NCBI RefSeq assembly: GCF_904426505.1
Contig: NZ_CAJGBN010000007.1
Span: forward strand, 1 to 64,000
DNA length: 64,000 bases
Source of the DNA: Rubrivivax sp. A210
Lineage (GTDB): Bacteria > Pseudomonadota > Gammaproteobacteria > Burkholderiales > Burkholderiaceae_C
Direction: 5' to 3'
Made by a program: the position numbers and the translations under genes. Below the pieces are notes generated by a model. It was not told the origin of the DNA, did no database searches, and saw nothing but the letters and a program-made list of their open reading frames with translations. Of the stretch, positions 25,609 to 34,331 are shown piece after piece (position 1 is the first letter of the stretch; each line of letters opens with the position of its first letter).

Positions 25609-26495
25609 CGCGCCGTCTCTTCGAAGCGCAGCGTGTAGCGCTGGCCGCGCACGCGCACGGCGTCGGTGCGCAGGCGGGCCATGGTGGCGTCGGTCCAGTC
25701 GGCCTGGACGACATTGCGCAAGGCCTCGAAGCGGGCCGGCCGCGCGGGGGTGACGGCGTCCAGCCGCATCACGCGCAGGCCTTCGCGCGTGGGCAGCACC
25801 CGCCATTCGCCGGCCGGGCCTTCTTCCAGCGCCTTGGCGAAGTCGGCACCATAGCTTTGCAGCAGGTTGTCCAGCGGCCGGCCCTTGAACACGCGCAACC
25901 CGGCCTTGGCGTCGCCCGGCGTGCCGGTGTTCAGGGTGCGCGCAAAGGCACGCACCGCGTCCTCGTTGCTGTCGGCGGCCAGCACGGCCTCCTGGAAGTC
26001 GTAGCGCGTCGGTTCGTCGTACTTGGCGCGCTGGGCCTCGAACCAGGCGCGCAGTGTCGCCTCGTCCACGGGCGGCAGCTTGACGCCGGTCTCGACCACC
26101 ATCAGCGCCTTGAAGATGACGCGGTCGCGGATCATGGTGTCGCCCTGGTCGACACCCAGGGCCAGTCCTTCGCGGTAGAGGATCTCGTTGTCGATCCAGC
26201 GCCGTGTCAGCGCTTCCAGCTCAGTGGCATTGGGCTCGCGGTTGCGCGCGGCGCGAAAGGTCTTGCGCGCCTCGTCGGCGACGGCGCGGTCGACGACGAT
26301 GGTGCGCGGGTCGTCGCGCTGCGCGACGATGAAGTGGTCGACCGCGAAGACGAGGCCGCCCAGCACGACGAAGTGCAGCAACGGCTCGCGCAGCCAGCGC
26401 GGCCAGGCGCGGTGCAATGCGGGAGAGGCCGCTGCGGCGAGCTTGGTAGCGATCTCGGTCGTGGTCTCTGGGCTCTCTGAATAGGCAGAGGACAT
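25605..26495 (-). CDS. Membrane-anchored PpiC/parvulin-like peptidyl-prolyl isomerase
   Basis: A 296-aa protein with a short cytoplasmic N-terminus, one TM near residues 40-58 (LLHFVVLGGLVFAVDHFIV) and a periplasmic SurA/PpiC-type chaperone region. That region has the helical pair EARKTFRAARNREPNATELEA and RWIDNEILYREGLALGVDQGD typical of the SurA_N family. The C-terminal parvulin domain is weak: some parvulin core patterns (DFAKALEEGPAGEWRVLPTREGLRVMRL) are present but the catalytic residues are not clear, so it may act only as a chaperone. It sits between the DUF3604 gene and HupE. Folding of those exported proteins is a plausible role (inference). Confidence 0.8.
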   Translation of the reverse strand: MSSAYSESPETTTEIATKLAAAASPALHRAWPRWLREPLLHFVVLGGLVFAVDHFIVAQRDDPRTIVVDRAVADEARKTFRAARNREPNATELEALTRRWIDNEILYREGLALGVDQGDTMIRDRVIFKALMVVETGVKLPPVDEATLRAWFEAQRAKYDEPTRYDFQEAVLAADSNEDAVRAFARTLNTGTPGDAKAGLRVFKGRPLDNLLQSYGADFAKALEEGPAGEWRVLPTREGLRVMRLDAVTPARPARFEALRNVVQADWTDATMARLRTDAVRVRGQRYTLRFEETAR

Positions 26496-26598
26496 CGGCG
26501 TTCCGTTCGGATGGCTGTGCGGGCCTGCGGGTCGGGCCCGCAATGGGAATGGCGCCGCGCGTGGCCGCGCGGCGCCATTGGGGGAGCGATGGCGCGGC

Positions 26599-28881
26599 TT
26601 ATCGGACGCCGGCGACGGCGCTCGAGCCCTTGACCTCGACGAAGACCGGGTTGCTGTAGAACCAGAGGTCGGCCCAGGCCGCCACGTCATAGGCCGAGAA
26701 CTTGCCGGTGTAGCTGCCCAGCGTCTTGGTCGGCAGGTGCGAGGGGCAGCCGTCGAACTCGGTCGTGCCCACCGTCGTGCAGGGGATCTTCAGGAAGGCG
26801 TTCTCGGCAAAGCCGTCGCCGCTGGTGGCGGTGGTGGCGTTCACGGCGCCGGCATTGGTCTCGAGGTCGCGCAGCGGGTTGCCGTTGGCATCGGTCTCGA
26901 AGGGCACGCTGGCGGGCAGGTTGGTGCCGCGCAGGCGCAGGTACTGCGAGGCCTTCACCGCCGGGATGCGCAAGCTCATCTTCAGCAGGCCGTCGCCGAT
27001 GGCGGTCCAGGTCTGGCTGTTGAAGGTCTTGTGCAGCGTGGCACTGGTGTTCCTGGCCGCCGCGGGCACGGTGGCCAGGTCGGGGTTGAAGGCCCAGTTG
27101 TTGGGCCAGGTGCCGGCGTAGTCGGCCGAGCCCGGCGCCTTGTAGCCGCTGACGAAGCCGCGGATCACGTCGATGTGGTCGAGCACCGGCTTGTTCAGCG
27201 GCTGGTCGATGCCGATCTGCTTGAGCGAGGGGTTGGCGAAGGTGTAGGGCGCGTAGTTGGTGCCCGCCGGGTCGCGCACGACGATCACCACCGTGAGGTC
27301 GGTGCCCGGGCGCACCACCAGCTTCTGGCCCATGGTGGCGCAGCCTTCGATGGCGACCTCGGTGTTGGCACGCGCGGCGTGGACGGCCGCGCTCTCGAAG
27401 CCGCGGTGGCGGCCGTGCTCGCGTCCTTGACCTTCCTTGCCGGTCTTGCTGCTCTTGCCGTCCTGGCGGTGCTCGTCGGCTTCACGCTCGCTGGCGCAGA
27501 CGGCGAAGGCCAGGCGGTCGATCAGCTGGCCGCTGGTGGCGTAGTTGTTGCCGCTGCGCAGGCCGTCGACGATGGTCTGCGGGCGCAGCTTGTCGGCACC
27601 GTTGCGCACGAAGGTGTAGTTGCGCTGGTACTCGCCGGGCAGGAAGTCCTGCGTCGAGCGGCGGTCGTCGGCGCTGAACTGGCCGCGGTTGTGCCAGTCG
27701 GAGCTGGCGAAGAACCACCAGTTGCGGCCTTCGCCAAGCAGGGCGTCCCAGACGCCGCCAATCTGCGCGGCATAGACGCCGGTGCCGCCGAAGGTGGTGC
27801 CGCCGGCCGAGTCGACGCGCACGCCGGCAATCAGGTTGCGGCGCGGCGCGTACTCGCCGCGGTCCGACGAGGCGCCGTGGCCCGGCTGCGACTCCATGCC
27901 GAAGGCCACGCGCGGCGCGGCGTTGTTGAGGTTGCGCAGGTGCTCGATGTTGAAGCCGTTGTTGCCGTCGGGGTTGAAGGGGCCGGCGCGCTCCAGGTGG
28001 GCCGGCACGTAGTAGCTGCCCTCGCCATGGAAGGCGGCCATCCACTTGACCGCCTCCACCGTCTTGTTGTGGCCCTTGACGCCGCTGCCGGCGCCGCCGG
28101 CGGGCACCAGCTTGGCCGCCAGCGCGCTCCAGCTCGCATCGGCCGCGTTGGCGCTGCCCGGCACCGAGCAGTCCCAGCCCTGGCCGCCGCCGCGGCTGGT
28201 GTCGGTCACGCCGCGGTCGAAGCAGTAGGCCCACTGGCCCAGCGCGTTGGCATTGCCCTGCGCGGTGTAGGGCGGCGCGCCCGGCAGCACCGCGGTGTCC
28301 AGGGCCAGAGGCATCTGGCCGGTGATGACCGACATCGAGCTGTGCTCGTGGCCGGCAACCACCGATTCGATGCCCAGGAACATCGGCTTGTTGTCCTTGG
28401 CCGCGAGGTATTCCAGCACCGGGTACTGGAACTCCTGCACCGCCTGCCAGCGCCACATATTGCGGTTGGCACCGCTGCCGCTGACGTCGCCCTTGACCGT
28501 GACGCCGCTGGTCACCCAGGTCGTGTTCGGGCCCTGGCCCGCCACCAGCGGGTAGGCCGGCGTGGCCAGCGATTCATCCTCCACCAGCGTGCAATTGCGG
28601 TTGCCCGAGCCGCCGTGGCCGGCCTGCACGAACCAGTCGAGCCCGTAGGTGCCGTCGCCCTTGTCGGTGGACTTGCGCACCAGCTTCTGCATCGAGATCG
28701 AGCCGTCGGAACAGGTCGTGTGGTTGTGGAAGTCGCCCGACACATAGCGGCCGGCGGTCTTGGTCGCACGGTGGCCTTCCTTCTCGGACGGCCCGGCGGT
28801 GGCCAGCGTCACCATGCCGGCGGCGCTGACCGCTGCCAGCACGGCGGTGGCCACGGGGTGGTGGCTGAATCTGAACTTCAT
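26599..28881 (-). CDS. DUF3604-family exported protein with PHP-like metal motif
   Basis: A 760-aa secreted or periplasmic protein. The ATG at 28881 is preceded by AGGA and begins a signal peptide ending LATAGPSEK. The first conserved motif is VSGDFHNHTTCSDG at residues 48-60, the HxH metal site of PHP-like phosphoesterases. Later motifs with FLGIESVVAGHEH, WFFASSDWHNRGQ and YTFVRNGADKLRP supply further His and Asp. DUF3604 proteins are commonly exported, but their substrate is not established. The next genes in the same direction are PpiC-like and HupE-like. Confidence 0.83.
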   Translation of the reverse strand: MKFRFSHHPVATAVLAAVSAAGMVTLATAGPSEKEGHRATKTAGRYVSGDFHNHTTCSDGSISMQKLVRKSTDKGDGTYGLDWFVQAGHGGSGNRNCTLVEDESLATPAYPLVAGQGPNTTWVTSGVTVKGDVSGSGANRNMWRWQAVQEFQYPVLEYLAAKDNKPMFLGIESVVAGHEHSSMSVITGQMPLALDTAVLPGAPPYTAQGNANALGQWAYCFDRGVTDTSRGGGQGWDCSVPGSANAADASWSALAAKLVPAGGAGSGVKGHNKTVEAVKWMAAFHGEGSYYVPAHLERAGPFNPDGNNGFNIEHLRNLNNAAPRVAFGMESQPGHGASSDRGEYAPRRNLIAGVRVDSAGGTTFGGTGVYAAQIGGVWDALLGEGRNWWFFASSDWHNRGQFSADDRRSTQDFLPGEYQRNYTFVRNGADKLRPQTIVDGLRSGNNYATSGQLIDRLAFAVCASEREADEHRQDGKSSKTGKEGQGREHGRHRGFESAAVHAARANTEVAIEGCATMGQKLVVRPGTDLTVVIVVRDPAGTNYAPYTFANPSLKQIGIDQPLNKPVLDHIDVIRGFVSGYKAPGSADYAGTWPNNWAFNPDLATVPAAARNTSATLHKTFNSQTWTAIGDGLLKMSLRIPAVKASQYLRLRGTNLPASVPFETDANGNPLRDLETNAGAVNATTATSGDGFAENAFLKIPCTTVGTTEFDGCPSHLPTKTLGSYTGKFSAYDVAAWADLWFYSNPVFVEVKGSSAVAGVR

Positions 28882-29044
28882 GGAAGGATTCCTGTCTCGA
28901 ATGGGGGTGGAGGCGGTCGGGTGCTGCAGGCATCCGCCGGGTTGGGCCTGGGGACGGGAAGAGGCTAGGGAGGCGAGATGTCGGCGCCGTGACCGCGCCG
29001 CGACCCCCCTTGAATGAAGGCTCGGGCGCTCTTGGCGCTGGCCC

Positions 29045-29485
29045 TCAGCGGAAGCGGCCGTAGTCGACCGTGAGGTTGGCCTTGAAGACACCGGCCTTCT
29101 CGAAGCCCAGGCGCAGCGGGTAGCTGCGGCCGAGCTCAAGCGGAAATCTCAGCCCCAGCAGGCGCACATAGGTGCCCGCTTCCTCCAGATGGACGGTCTG
29201 TCCCGCGGGGATCAGGAAGTCCACATGGGGCAGCGCCAGCTCGCCCGCCATCTCGGCGCGGGTGGCGATGGGCGTTTCCACCAGCACCAGGCGGTCGGCC
29301 TCGACCACCTCGTCGAACTTCATGCACAGCACGGCCGTGTCGCCGTCGCTGGCGCGCGTCCAGGGGTGGGTGACGCGCAGCGTGCCGGTGGTGAACTCGC
29401 AGGCGCGCGCCGCGGGCAGGGCCAGCGCTGCACCCAGCGCCAGGCCGGTGCGCAACAGCTGGCGGCGCAAGGGGGTTGCATTCAT
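29045..29485 (-). CDS. PCu(A)C-like periplasmic protein lacking the copper ligands
   Basis: A 146-aa protein with a Tat-like signal (RRQLLRTGLALGAALALPAARA) and the PCu(A)C cupredoxin-like fold pattern: VTHPWTRAS, DRLVLVETPIATRAEM, IPAGQTVHLEEAGTYVRLLGL and LRLGFEKAGVFKANLTV. In copper-binding members the last loop reads GxHxML with a His-x-Met pair; here it reads GTYVRLL. The earlier His/Met sites are not convincing either. It therefore probably does not bind copper in the usual way. It precedes the DUF3604 gene by 163 bp in the same direction and may belong with that cassette. Confidence 0.75.
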   Translation of the reverse strand: MNATPLRRQLLRTGLALGAALALPAARACEFTTGTLRVTHPWTRASDGDTAVLCMKFDEVVEADRLVLVETPIATRAEMAGELALPHVDFLIPAGQTVHLEEAGTYVRLLGLRFPLELGRSYPLRLGFEKAGVFKANLTVDYGRFR

Positions 29486-29675
29486 GGCTTTGGTGCCTCC
29501 AGGAGCTGCGGCCCAAACTCGGGGCGCTCAAGGGGCGCGACGCTAGGCGGCGGCCGTGACAGCGTGAAGACAGCAACGCCGTGCGGGCGCGTCATCGTCC
29601 TGTCGCCAGACCCTGCATAGACTGACCGTTTGCCCGCCGCGCGGGTCTTTGGTGGGTCTTTGCGCCGGGGTGACG

Positions 29676-30299
29676 ATGGATGAAGTGATCGGGATCTTTG
29701 CCACGCCGTTGCTGCGTGCGCCGGCCACGCTGCCGCCGGGCCTGGTCGATGCGCTGGTGGCGCATTTCAGCGCCGAGGCCATCGAGTCCAACAGCTCTTC
29801 GGCCCACCTGTCGCACACGCGCATGCTGCACCCGTCGCAGAGCCCGCTCTATGGCCAGGTGGCCGCTCTTGTCACGCCCAAGGTGGTGGACTTTGGTGGC
29901 CTGCTGTTTGGCGAGCGCCTGGGCTGGTCCATCAAGGAGATGTGGGTCAATGTGCTGGACAACGGCGGCAAGCAGGCCATGCACAACCACGCCAACAGCT
30001 TCGTCTCCGGCGTCGTCTACCTCACGCCCACGGCCGAGGGTGCCGAGACCGTGTTCATGAAGTCGCCCGGCGGCACCGATTTCGCGTTCCGCAATGATCA
30101 CAAGGGCACGACGCCAGGCCCCTACAGCGCCGACAAGTGGGTCAGCCCCAGCCCCGATCCCGGCGACCTGATGCTGTTCCCCAGCTACCTGATGCATGCC
30201 GTGCCGCCCAACCCGGGCGGGCGGCGCATCAGCCTGGCCTTCAACGCCATCCCGACCCGGCTCGATTCCTGGGGCTATGCAGTGTCCTTTGCCGGCTGA
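29676..30299 (+). CDS. Putative 2-oxoglutarate-Fe(II) oxygenase
   Basis: A 207-aa protein of the 2OG-Fe(II) oxygenase group often annotated PF13759. The double-stranded beta-helix core is seen in EMWVNVLDNGGKQAMHNHANSFVSG (iron ligand candidates His103 and His105), a YL.PTAEGAETVF turn and the distal GDLMLFPSYLMHAVPPN with its histidine, followed by the Arg of GGRRISLAFNAIP that would bind 2-oxoglutarate. ATG 29676 follows GGGGTGA and is preferred to the upstream GTG at 29649. The gene overlaps the next one by 23 bp. The hydroxylation substrate is unknown. Confidence 0.85.
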   Translation: MDEVIGIFATPLLRAPATLPPGLVDALVAHFSAEAIESNSSSAHLSHTRMLHPSQSPLYGQVAALVTPKVVDFGGLLFGERLGWSIKEMWVNVLDNGGKQAMHNHANSFVSGVVYLTPTAEGAETVFMKSPGGTDFAFRNDHKGTTPGPYSADKWVSPSPDPGDLMLFPSYLMHAVPPNPGGRRISLAFNAIPTRLDSWGYAVSFAG

Positions 30300-32889
30300 G
30301 CGGGCCGCGACCGAGCCAGGGACAGGCCGCGGCCGGCTGGCCGTGGCGCTGGCGGTGATGGTCGCCTCGGGCTTTGCCGGCCTGGGCTACCAGCTCGTCT
30401 GGACGCAGCAGAGCGCGCTCTGGCTGGGCCACGAGGCCGCGGCCGTGCTGGCCGTGCTGACGGCCTTCTTCGGCGGCCTGGCGCTGGGCGCCTGGGCCCT
30501 GGGCTCGCGCATCCGGCGCAGCGCCCGGCCCGAGCGCTGGTATGCGGGCTGCGAACTCGTCATCGCCGCCTGGAACTTGGTGCTGGCCTGGTTGATGGCG
30601 CCCCTCAGTTCGCAGCTGCTGGCCTGGACCGGCGCCGAGCCCGGCGCGGCCTGGCAATGGGCAGTGGCCTTGGTCGGCAGCTTCGCCTGCCTGCTGCCGG
30701 CCACTGCGGCCATGGGCGCCACGCTGCCGGCGATGGAGCGCGTCACGGCCCGCCTGCATCCCGCGGGTCGGGCCATCCCGGCGCTGTACGCCGCCAATAC
30801 GCTGGGGGCCCTGGCCGGCGTGCTGGTCGTGGCGTTCTGGTGGCTGCCCGGCTTCGGTCTGGCGCAGACGGCGGCCCTGTGTGGCGGCCTCAACCTCCTG
30901 TGCGCCGCCGGTGCGCTGGCGCTTGCCGGCGGGCCGCTGCCGGCGGCGCTGGATGCCGGCGGTGGCAGCGGCAAGCGTCTGCTGTGGCTGCTGGCCGCCA
31001 CCGGCCTGCTGGGCATAGGCTACGAGGTGCTGGTGGTGCGCGTGCTGAGCCAGGTGTGCGAGGACACGGTTTACACCTTCGCCCTGCTGCTGGCAATGTA
31101 CCTGGGTGGCACGGCGGCCGGGGCAGCAGCCTACCAGCGCTGGGGCCTGGCCTGGCAGCCGGGCGCGGCACCGGCAGCCCTGCAGGACCGGCTGCTGCGC
31201 CTGGTGGCGCTGGCCTGCCTGCTGGGCACGACCGGGCTGTGGTTCGCCGACGACGTGCGACAGGCGGTGCAGCCGGCGCTGCAGGGCCGCGTGCTCGACG
31301 CCATGGCCGCGGCGCTGGCGGCCGAGGCGGTGCTGGCCGGCCTGGCCTTCATCCTGCCCACGCTGGCGATGGGCGCGCTGTTCAGCCACCTGGCCGCGCG
31401 TTCGCGCGGGGCCGGCCTGGGCGCGGCCCTGGCCGCCAACACCCTGGGCGCCGCGGCGGCGCCGCCGTTGCTGGGCGTGCTGCTGGTGCCGGCGCTGGGC
31501 GCCAAGGCGAGCCTGCTGGCGTTGGTGGTTGGCTACCTGGCGCTGACCCTGCCGCGCATCAAGGCGGCCACGCTGGCGCTGGGCGGCGCCGCCGCGGCGC
31601 TGGCCGTCTGGGCGCCGCCGCTGGCCTTTGTCGACGTGCCCGAGGGCGGGCGCATCCTCAGCTACCGCGAAGGCACGTTGGCCGCGGTGAGCGTGGTGGA
31701 AGACGCCGCCGGCGTGGCCCGTCTGCGCATCAACAACCGCCAGCAGGAGGGCAGCAGCGGCACGCGGCTCACCGATGCGCGCCAGGGCCTGCTGCCGGTC
31801 TTGCTGCACCCCGGGCCGCAGCGGGTGCTGTTCCTGGGCCTGGGCACCGGGGTCACGGCGTCTGCGGCGGCGGCAGACCCCTCGCTGCAGGTCGACGCTG
31901 CCGAGCTGCTGCCCGAGGTGATTGCCGCGTCGGCCCATTTCGTGGCGGCCGATGTCCCCCAGCGCCTGCGCGTGGTGGCGGCCGATGCGCGGCGCTTCGT
32001 GCGCGCCGCCGGTCCGCGCTACGACGTCATCGTGGCCGACAACTTTCATCCGGCGCGCAGCGGCTCGGGTTCGCTCTACACCGTGGAGCATTTCCAGGCC
32101 GTGCGCCAGCGCCTGGCCCCCGGCGGCCTGTTCTGCCAATGGCTGCCGCTGCACCAGCTGGACCTGGCGACGCTGCGCAGCATCGTCGCGTCCTTCATGC
32201 AGGTCTATCCCGGCGCCTGGGCCATGCTGGCCACCAACAGCCTGGAGACGCCGGTGCTGGGCCTGGTGGCGCGCGACGACGGCCGCCACTTCGACCTCGC
32301 GCAGACCGGCCGGCGGCTGGCAAGCCACACGCTGCCGCAGGACCTGGCGGATTACGGGATTGCCGACCCCTGGGCGCTGCTGGGCGGTTTCGTCGCCGGG
32401 CCGCACGCCCTCGCCCGCCTTGCCGACGGCGCCCCGGTCAATACCGACGACCTGCCCGTCGTTGCCTACCGTGCGCCCCGCCTCATCTATGCCAACGACT
32501 CGCTGCCGCGCGACCGCTTGCTCGAACTGCTTGCCGGCTTCTCGCTCGGTGCAGCCGAACTCGTCGACACCCCGGCTACCGCGGCGGACCTGCGCCGCCT
32601 GCAAGCCTACTGGCGTGCCCGCGACGGCTTCATCGCCGCCGGCCGTCATGTGCGCCCCGCGGGCGACGCGCGCCAGATGCTGGCCCAGGTGCGCGAGCCG
32701 CTGCTGGCCGCATTGCGCACCAGCCCCGATTTCCGGCCCGCCTATGACCCCTTGCTGAGGCTCGCGGCTGCGCTGGCCCGCAGCGATGAGGCCGCGGCGC
32801 GTGCGCTGTTGCATGAACTGGTGCGGGTTCAGCCGCAACGCGGCGAGGCTGAGAAGCTGTTGATTCAGCTCTTCGGCGCTGCACGCTGA
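30277..32889 (+). CDS. Fused MFS-like membrane domain and spermidine synthase-like domain
   Basis: An 870-aa protein. The N-terminal about 460 residues hold roughly a dozen TM helices and start with FAGLGYQLVWTQQSALWLG, the usual signature of fused MFS/spermidine synthase proteins. The cytoplasmic C-terminal domain (about residues 480-690) has the SAM-binding VLFLGLGTGVTASA near 516-529 and VIVADNFHPARSGSGSLYT, then LAPGGLFCQWLPLHQLD. The catalytic Asp position of true spermidine synthases is not conserved in an obvious way, and polyamine synthesis by this family is doubtful. ATG 30277 is chosen because it overlaps the oxygenase end; coding from 30196 would run deep into that gene. Confidence 0.8.
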   Translation: MQCPLPAERAATEPGTGRGRLAVALAVMVASGFAGLGYQLVWTQQSALWLGHEAAAVLAVLTAFFGGLALGAWALGSRIRRSARPERWYAGCELVIAAWNLVLAWLMAPLSSQLLAWTGAEPGAAWQWAVALVGSFACLLPATAAMGATLPAMERVTARLHPAGRAIPALYAANTLGALAGVLVVAFWWLPGFGLAQTAALCGGLNLLCAAGALALAGGPLPAALDAGGGSGKRLLWLLAATGLLGIGYEVLVVRVLSQVCEDTVYTFALLLAMYLGGTAAGAAAYQRWGLAWQPGAAPAALQDRLLRLVALACLLGTTGLWFADDVRQAVQPALQGRVLDAMAAALAAEAVLAGLAFILPTLAMGALFSHLAARSRGAGLGAALAANTLGAAAAPPLLGVLLVPALGAKASLLALVVGYLALTLPRIKAATLALGGAAAALAVWAPPLAFVDVPEGGRILSYREGTLAAVSVVEDAAGVARLRINNRQQEGSSGTRLTDARQGLLPVLLHPGPQRVLFLGLGTGVTASAAAADPSLQVDAAELLPEVIAASAHFVAADVPQRLRVVAADARRFVRAAGPRYDVIVADNFHPARSGSGSLYTVEHFQAVRQRLAPGGLFCQWLPLHQLDLATLRSIVASFMQVYPGAWAMLATNSLETPVLGLVARDDGRHFDLAQTGRRLASHTLPQDLADYGIADPWALLGGFVAGPHALARLADGAPVNTDDLPVVAYRAPRLIYANDSLPRDRLLELLAGFSLGAAELVDTPATAADLRRLQAYWRARDGFIAAGRHVRPAGDARQMLAQVREPLLAALRTSPDFRPAYDPLLRLAAALARSDEAAARALLHELVRVQPQRGEAEKLLIQLFGAAR

Positions 32890-32957
32890 ACGGCCTGCCA
32901 TTCGGCGATCCGCCGTGTCCTGCTTGCCTTGTCGAAGGCACCGCTACCATCCGGGCC

Positions 32958-33449
32958 ATGGAACCCAGGCCGCACCCCGAAGACGACAACGAAGCCATCC
33001 GCGAGCCGCGCCTGTGGCGCGACGAAGGCTGGACCGCGCGGGTGATCAAGAACAACGACGACGAAGGCTGGGCCGTCGAGATGACGCGCCAAGGCGACCC
33101 GGAACCCGCCTTGACCGGCCCCTGGACCATGGGCCGCGACAAGAAGAACCCCAAGCCGCTGGACACCAACGCCTTCCACACGCTGGTGAAGACGGCGTCC
33201 GAGGTGCTGCGCCGCCATGAGCAGCAGCTTCATGCCCGCCTGCACAAGAGCCAGGCGGTGGAGACTTCCGCCGGGCGCGTCACCGTCACGCTGGACATCG
33301 TGCCCGACGACGACGACCCGCATGCCCTGCTCGCCGCCACCCGCGCCAACGGCGAACGCCTGGCCAGCCAGCGCGTCAACGCCGACTTCCGCTTTACGCC
33401 CGCCAGCGCCCTGGCCTGGGTCGAGAACGGCTGCCAGCGAATCGGCTGA
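32958..33449 (+). CDS. Conserved hypothetical soluble protein
   Basis: A 163-aa, charged, soluble protein with no signal peptide or TM segment. It starts MEPRPHPEDDNEAIREP and has a conserved-looking core, LWRDEGWTARVIKNNDDEGWAVEMT, rich in Trp and acidic residues, then a helical HTLVKTASEVLRRHEQQ and an edge-strand VTVTLDIVPDDDDPHA. I do not recognise a functional family. It lies 68 bp after the fused MFS protein in the same direction and is followed by a hairpin, so it ends a transcription unit. Confidence 0.75.
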   Translation: MEPRPHPEDDNEAIREPRLWRDEGWTARVIKNNDDEGWAVEMTRQGDPEPALTGPWTMGRDKKNPKPLDTNAFHTLVKTASEVLRRHEQQLHARLHKSQAVETSAGRVTVTLDIVPDDDDPHALLAATRANGERLASQRVNADFRFTPASALAWVENGCQRIG

Positions 33450-33479
33450 GCCGGCGCCAGGCCTTCTGGCGGCGCCGGC
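33450..33479 (+). terminator. Hairpin after hypothetical gene
   Basis: Starting on the base after the stop codon, GCCGGCGCC (33450-33458) pairs with GGCGCCGGC (33471-33479), with an inner GCCAG/CTGGC alternative. No T-run follows. It separates two convergent genes. Confidence 0.5.
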
Positions 33480-33541
33480 CCCCAGCGATGCGACCGCTGC
33501 GCCTGCGCTGCTGAGTGAACGGCTGCAGGGCGAGCCGCAAT

Positions 33542-33565
33542 GCAGCGAGGCAGCGAGGCAGCGGG
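33542..33565. repeat. Three 8-bp direct repeats, GCAGCGAG
   Basis: GCAGCGAG occurs at 33542 and 33550, and GCAGCGGG at 33558. This places three tandem 8-mers immediately before the stop codon end of the minus-strand hydrolase. It is short and possibly just low-complexity drift. Confidence 0.5.
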
Positions 33566-33566
33566 A

Positions 33567-34331
33567 TCATCTGGCGGGCGCAACGCGCTGGGCTGCCTGC
33601 CACTGGGCGATCCGCTGCGCCAGCCAGGGCCCGTCGTCCAGCGGCAGGTCATGGCCAGCACGCGGGTGGCTGACGATTTCGGCGCTCCAGGCGCGGGCGA
33701 TCAGGCGCGAGCATCCGGGGTCGACCAGCCTGTCGCCCTCGCTGCAGGCCAGCAGCAATGGCAGCGCCGGTGCCGGCCCGCTCCAGCGGTAGCGCGCGGC
33801 GGCCAGCAGCTGGCGCAGCGCATTGGCGCGGCTCACCGGCCGCGATTCGCGCACGGCCTGCCAGCAGGCCAGCGCCTGGGCATGGCGCTCGGGGCGGCTG
33901 CTGGTCAGGCGCAGGATGGCCTCTTCGGCGCCGCGATCGCTGGCCAGCAGGCGCAGCAGCTGCGGCCACAGCGCCGCGCGCAGGCGGCGCCCGGGCGGGC
34001 TGTAGGGCCGCAGGCTGGTGTTGACCAGCACCAGGGCCGCCAGCTCCTGCGGCCAGGCCCGGGCCCAGGCGCTGGCCACCATGCCGCCCAGCGACAGCCC
34101 CAGCAGCGCATACGGCGGCGCCGCTCCGGCCTCGGCCAGCTGATCCCGGCAGGCCTGCACCATGGCCTCGACGCGCCAGGGGCAGGCCTGGTGGCGCAGC
34201 TGGCCGGCGCCGGGCAGGTCGACGGTCACGATGCGCGTGCCGGGCAGGGCCTGCGCCAGGGTGGACGGGAATTCGCCCCAATGCGCCTGCTCGCGCGTCA
34301 GGCCCCGCAGCAGCACCCAGGTCTTCACCAT
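33567..34331 (-). CDS. Alpha/beta hydrolase
   Basis: A 254-aa soluble hydrolase with the classical order: an oxyanion-side strand VLLRGLTREQAHWGEFP, nucleophile elbow LLGLSLGGMVASAW with Ser80, acid in LLACSEGDRLVDP and base histidine in HPRAGHDLPLDDGPW. The start at 34331 overlaps the end of the M14 peptidase by 7 bp, indicating one operon. Longer frames upstream are shadows of the peptidase. The substrate is unknown. Confidence 0.85.
   Translation of the reverse strand: MVKTWVLLRGLTREQAHWGEFPSTLAQALPGTRIVTVDLPGAGQLRHQACPWRVEAMVQACRDQLAEAGAAPPYALLGLSLGGMVASAWARAWPQELAALVLVNTSLRPYSPPGRRLRAALWPQLLRLLASDRGAEEAILRLTSSRPERHAQALACWQAVRESRPVSRANALRQLLAAARYRWSGPAPALPLLLACSEGDRLVDPGCSRLIARAWSAEIVSHPRAGHDLPLDDGPWLAQRIAQWQAAQRVAPAR

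Noticed and set aside
30241..32901. An 886-codon minus-strand frame opposite the fused MFS/synthase gene.
   Set aside because: It is Gln/Arg/His-rich with no domain pattern, whereas the plus strand has TM helices and a SAM motif.
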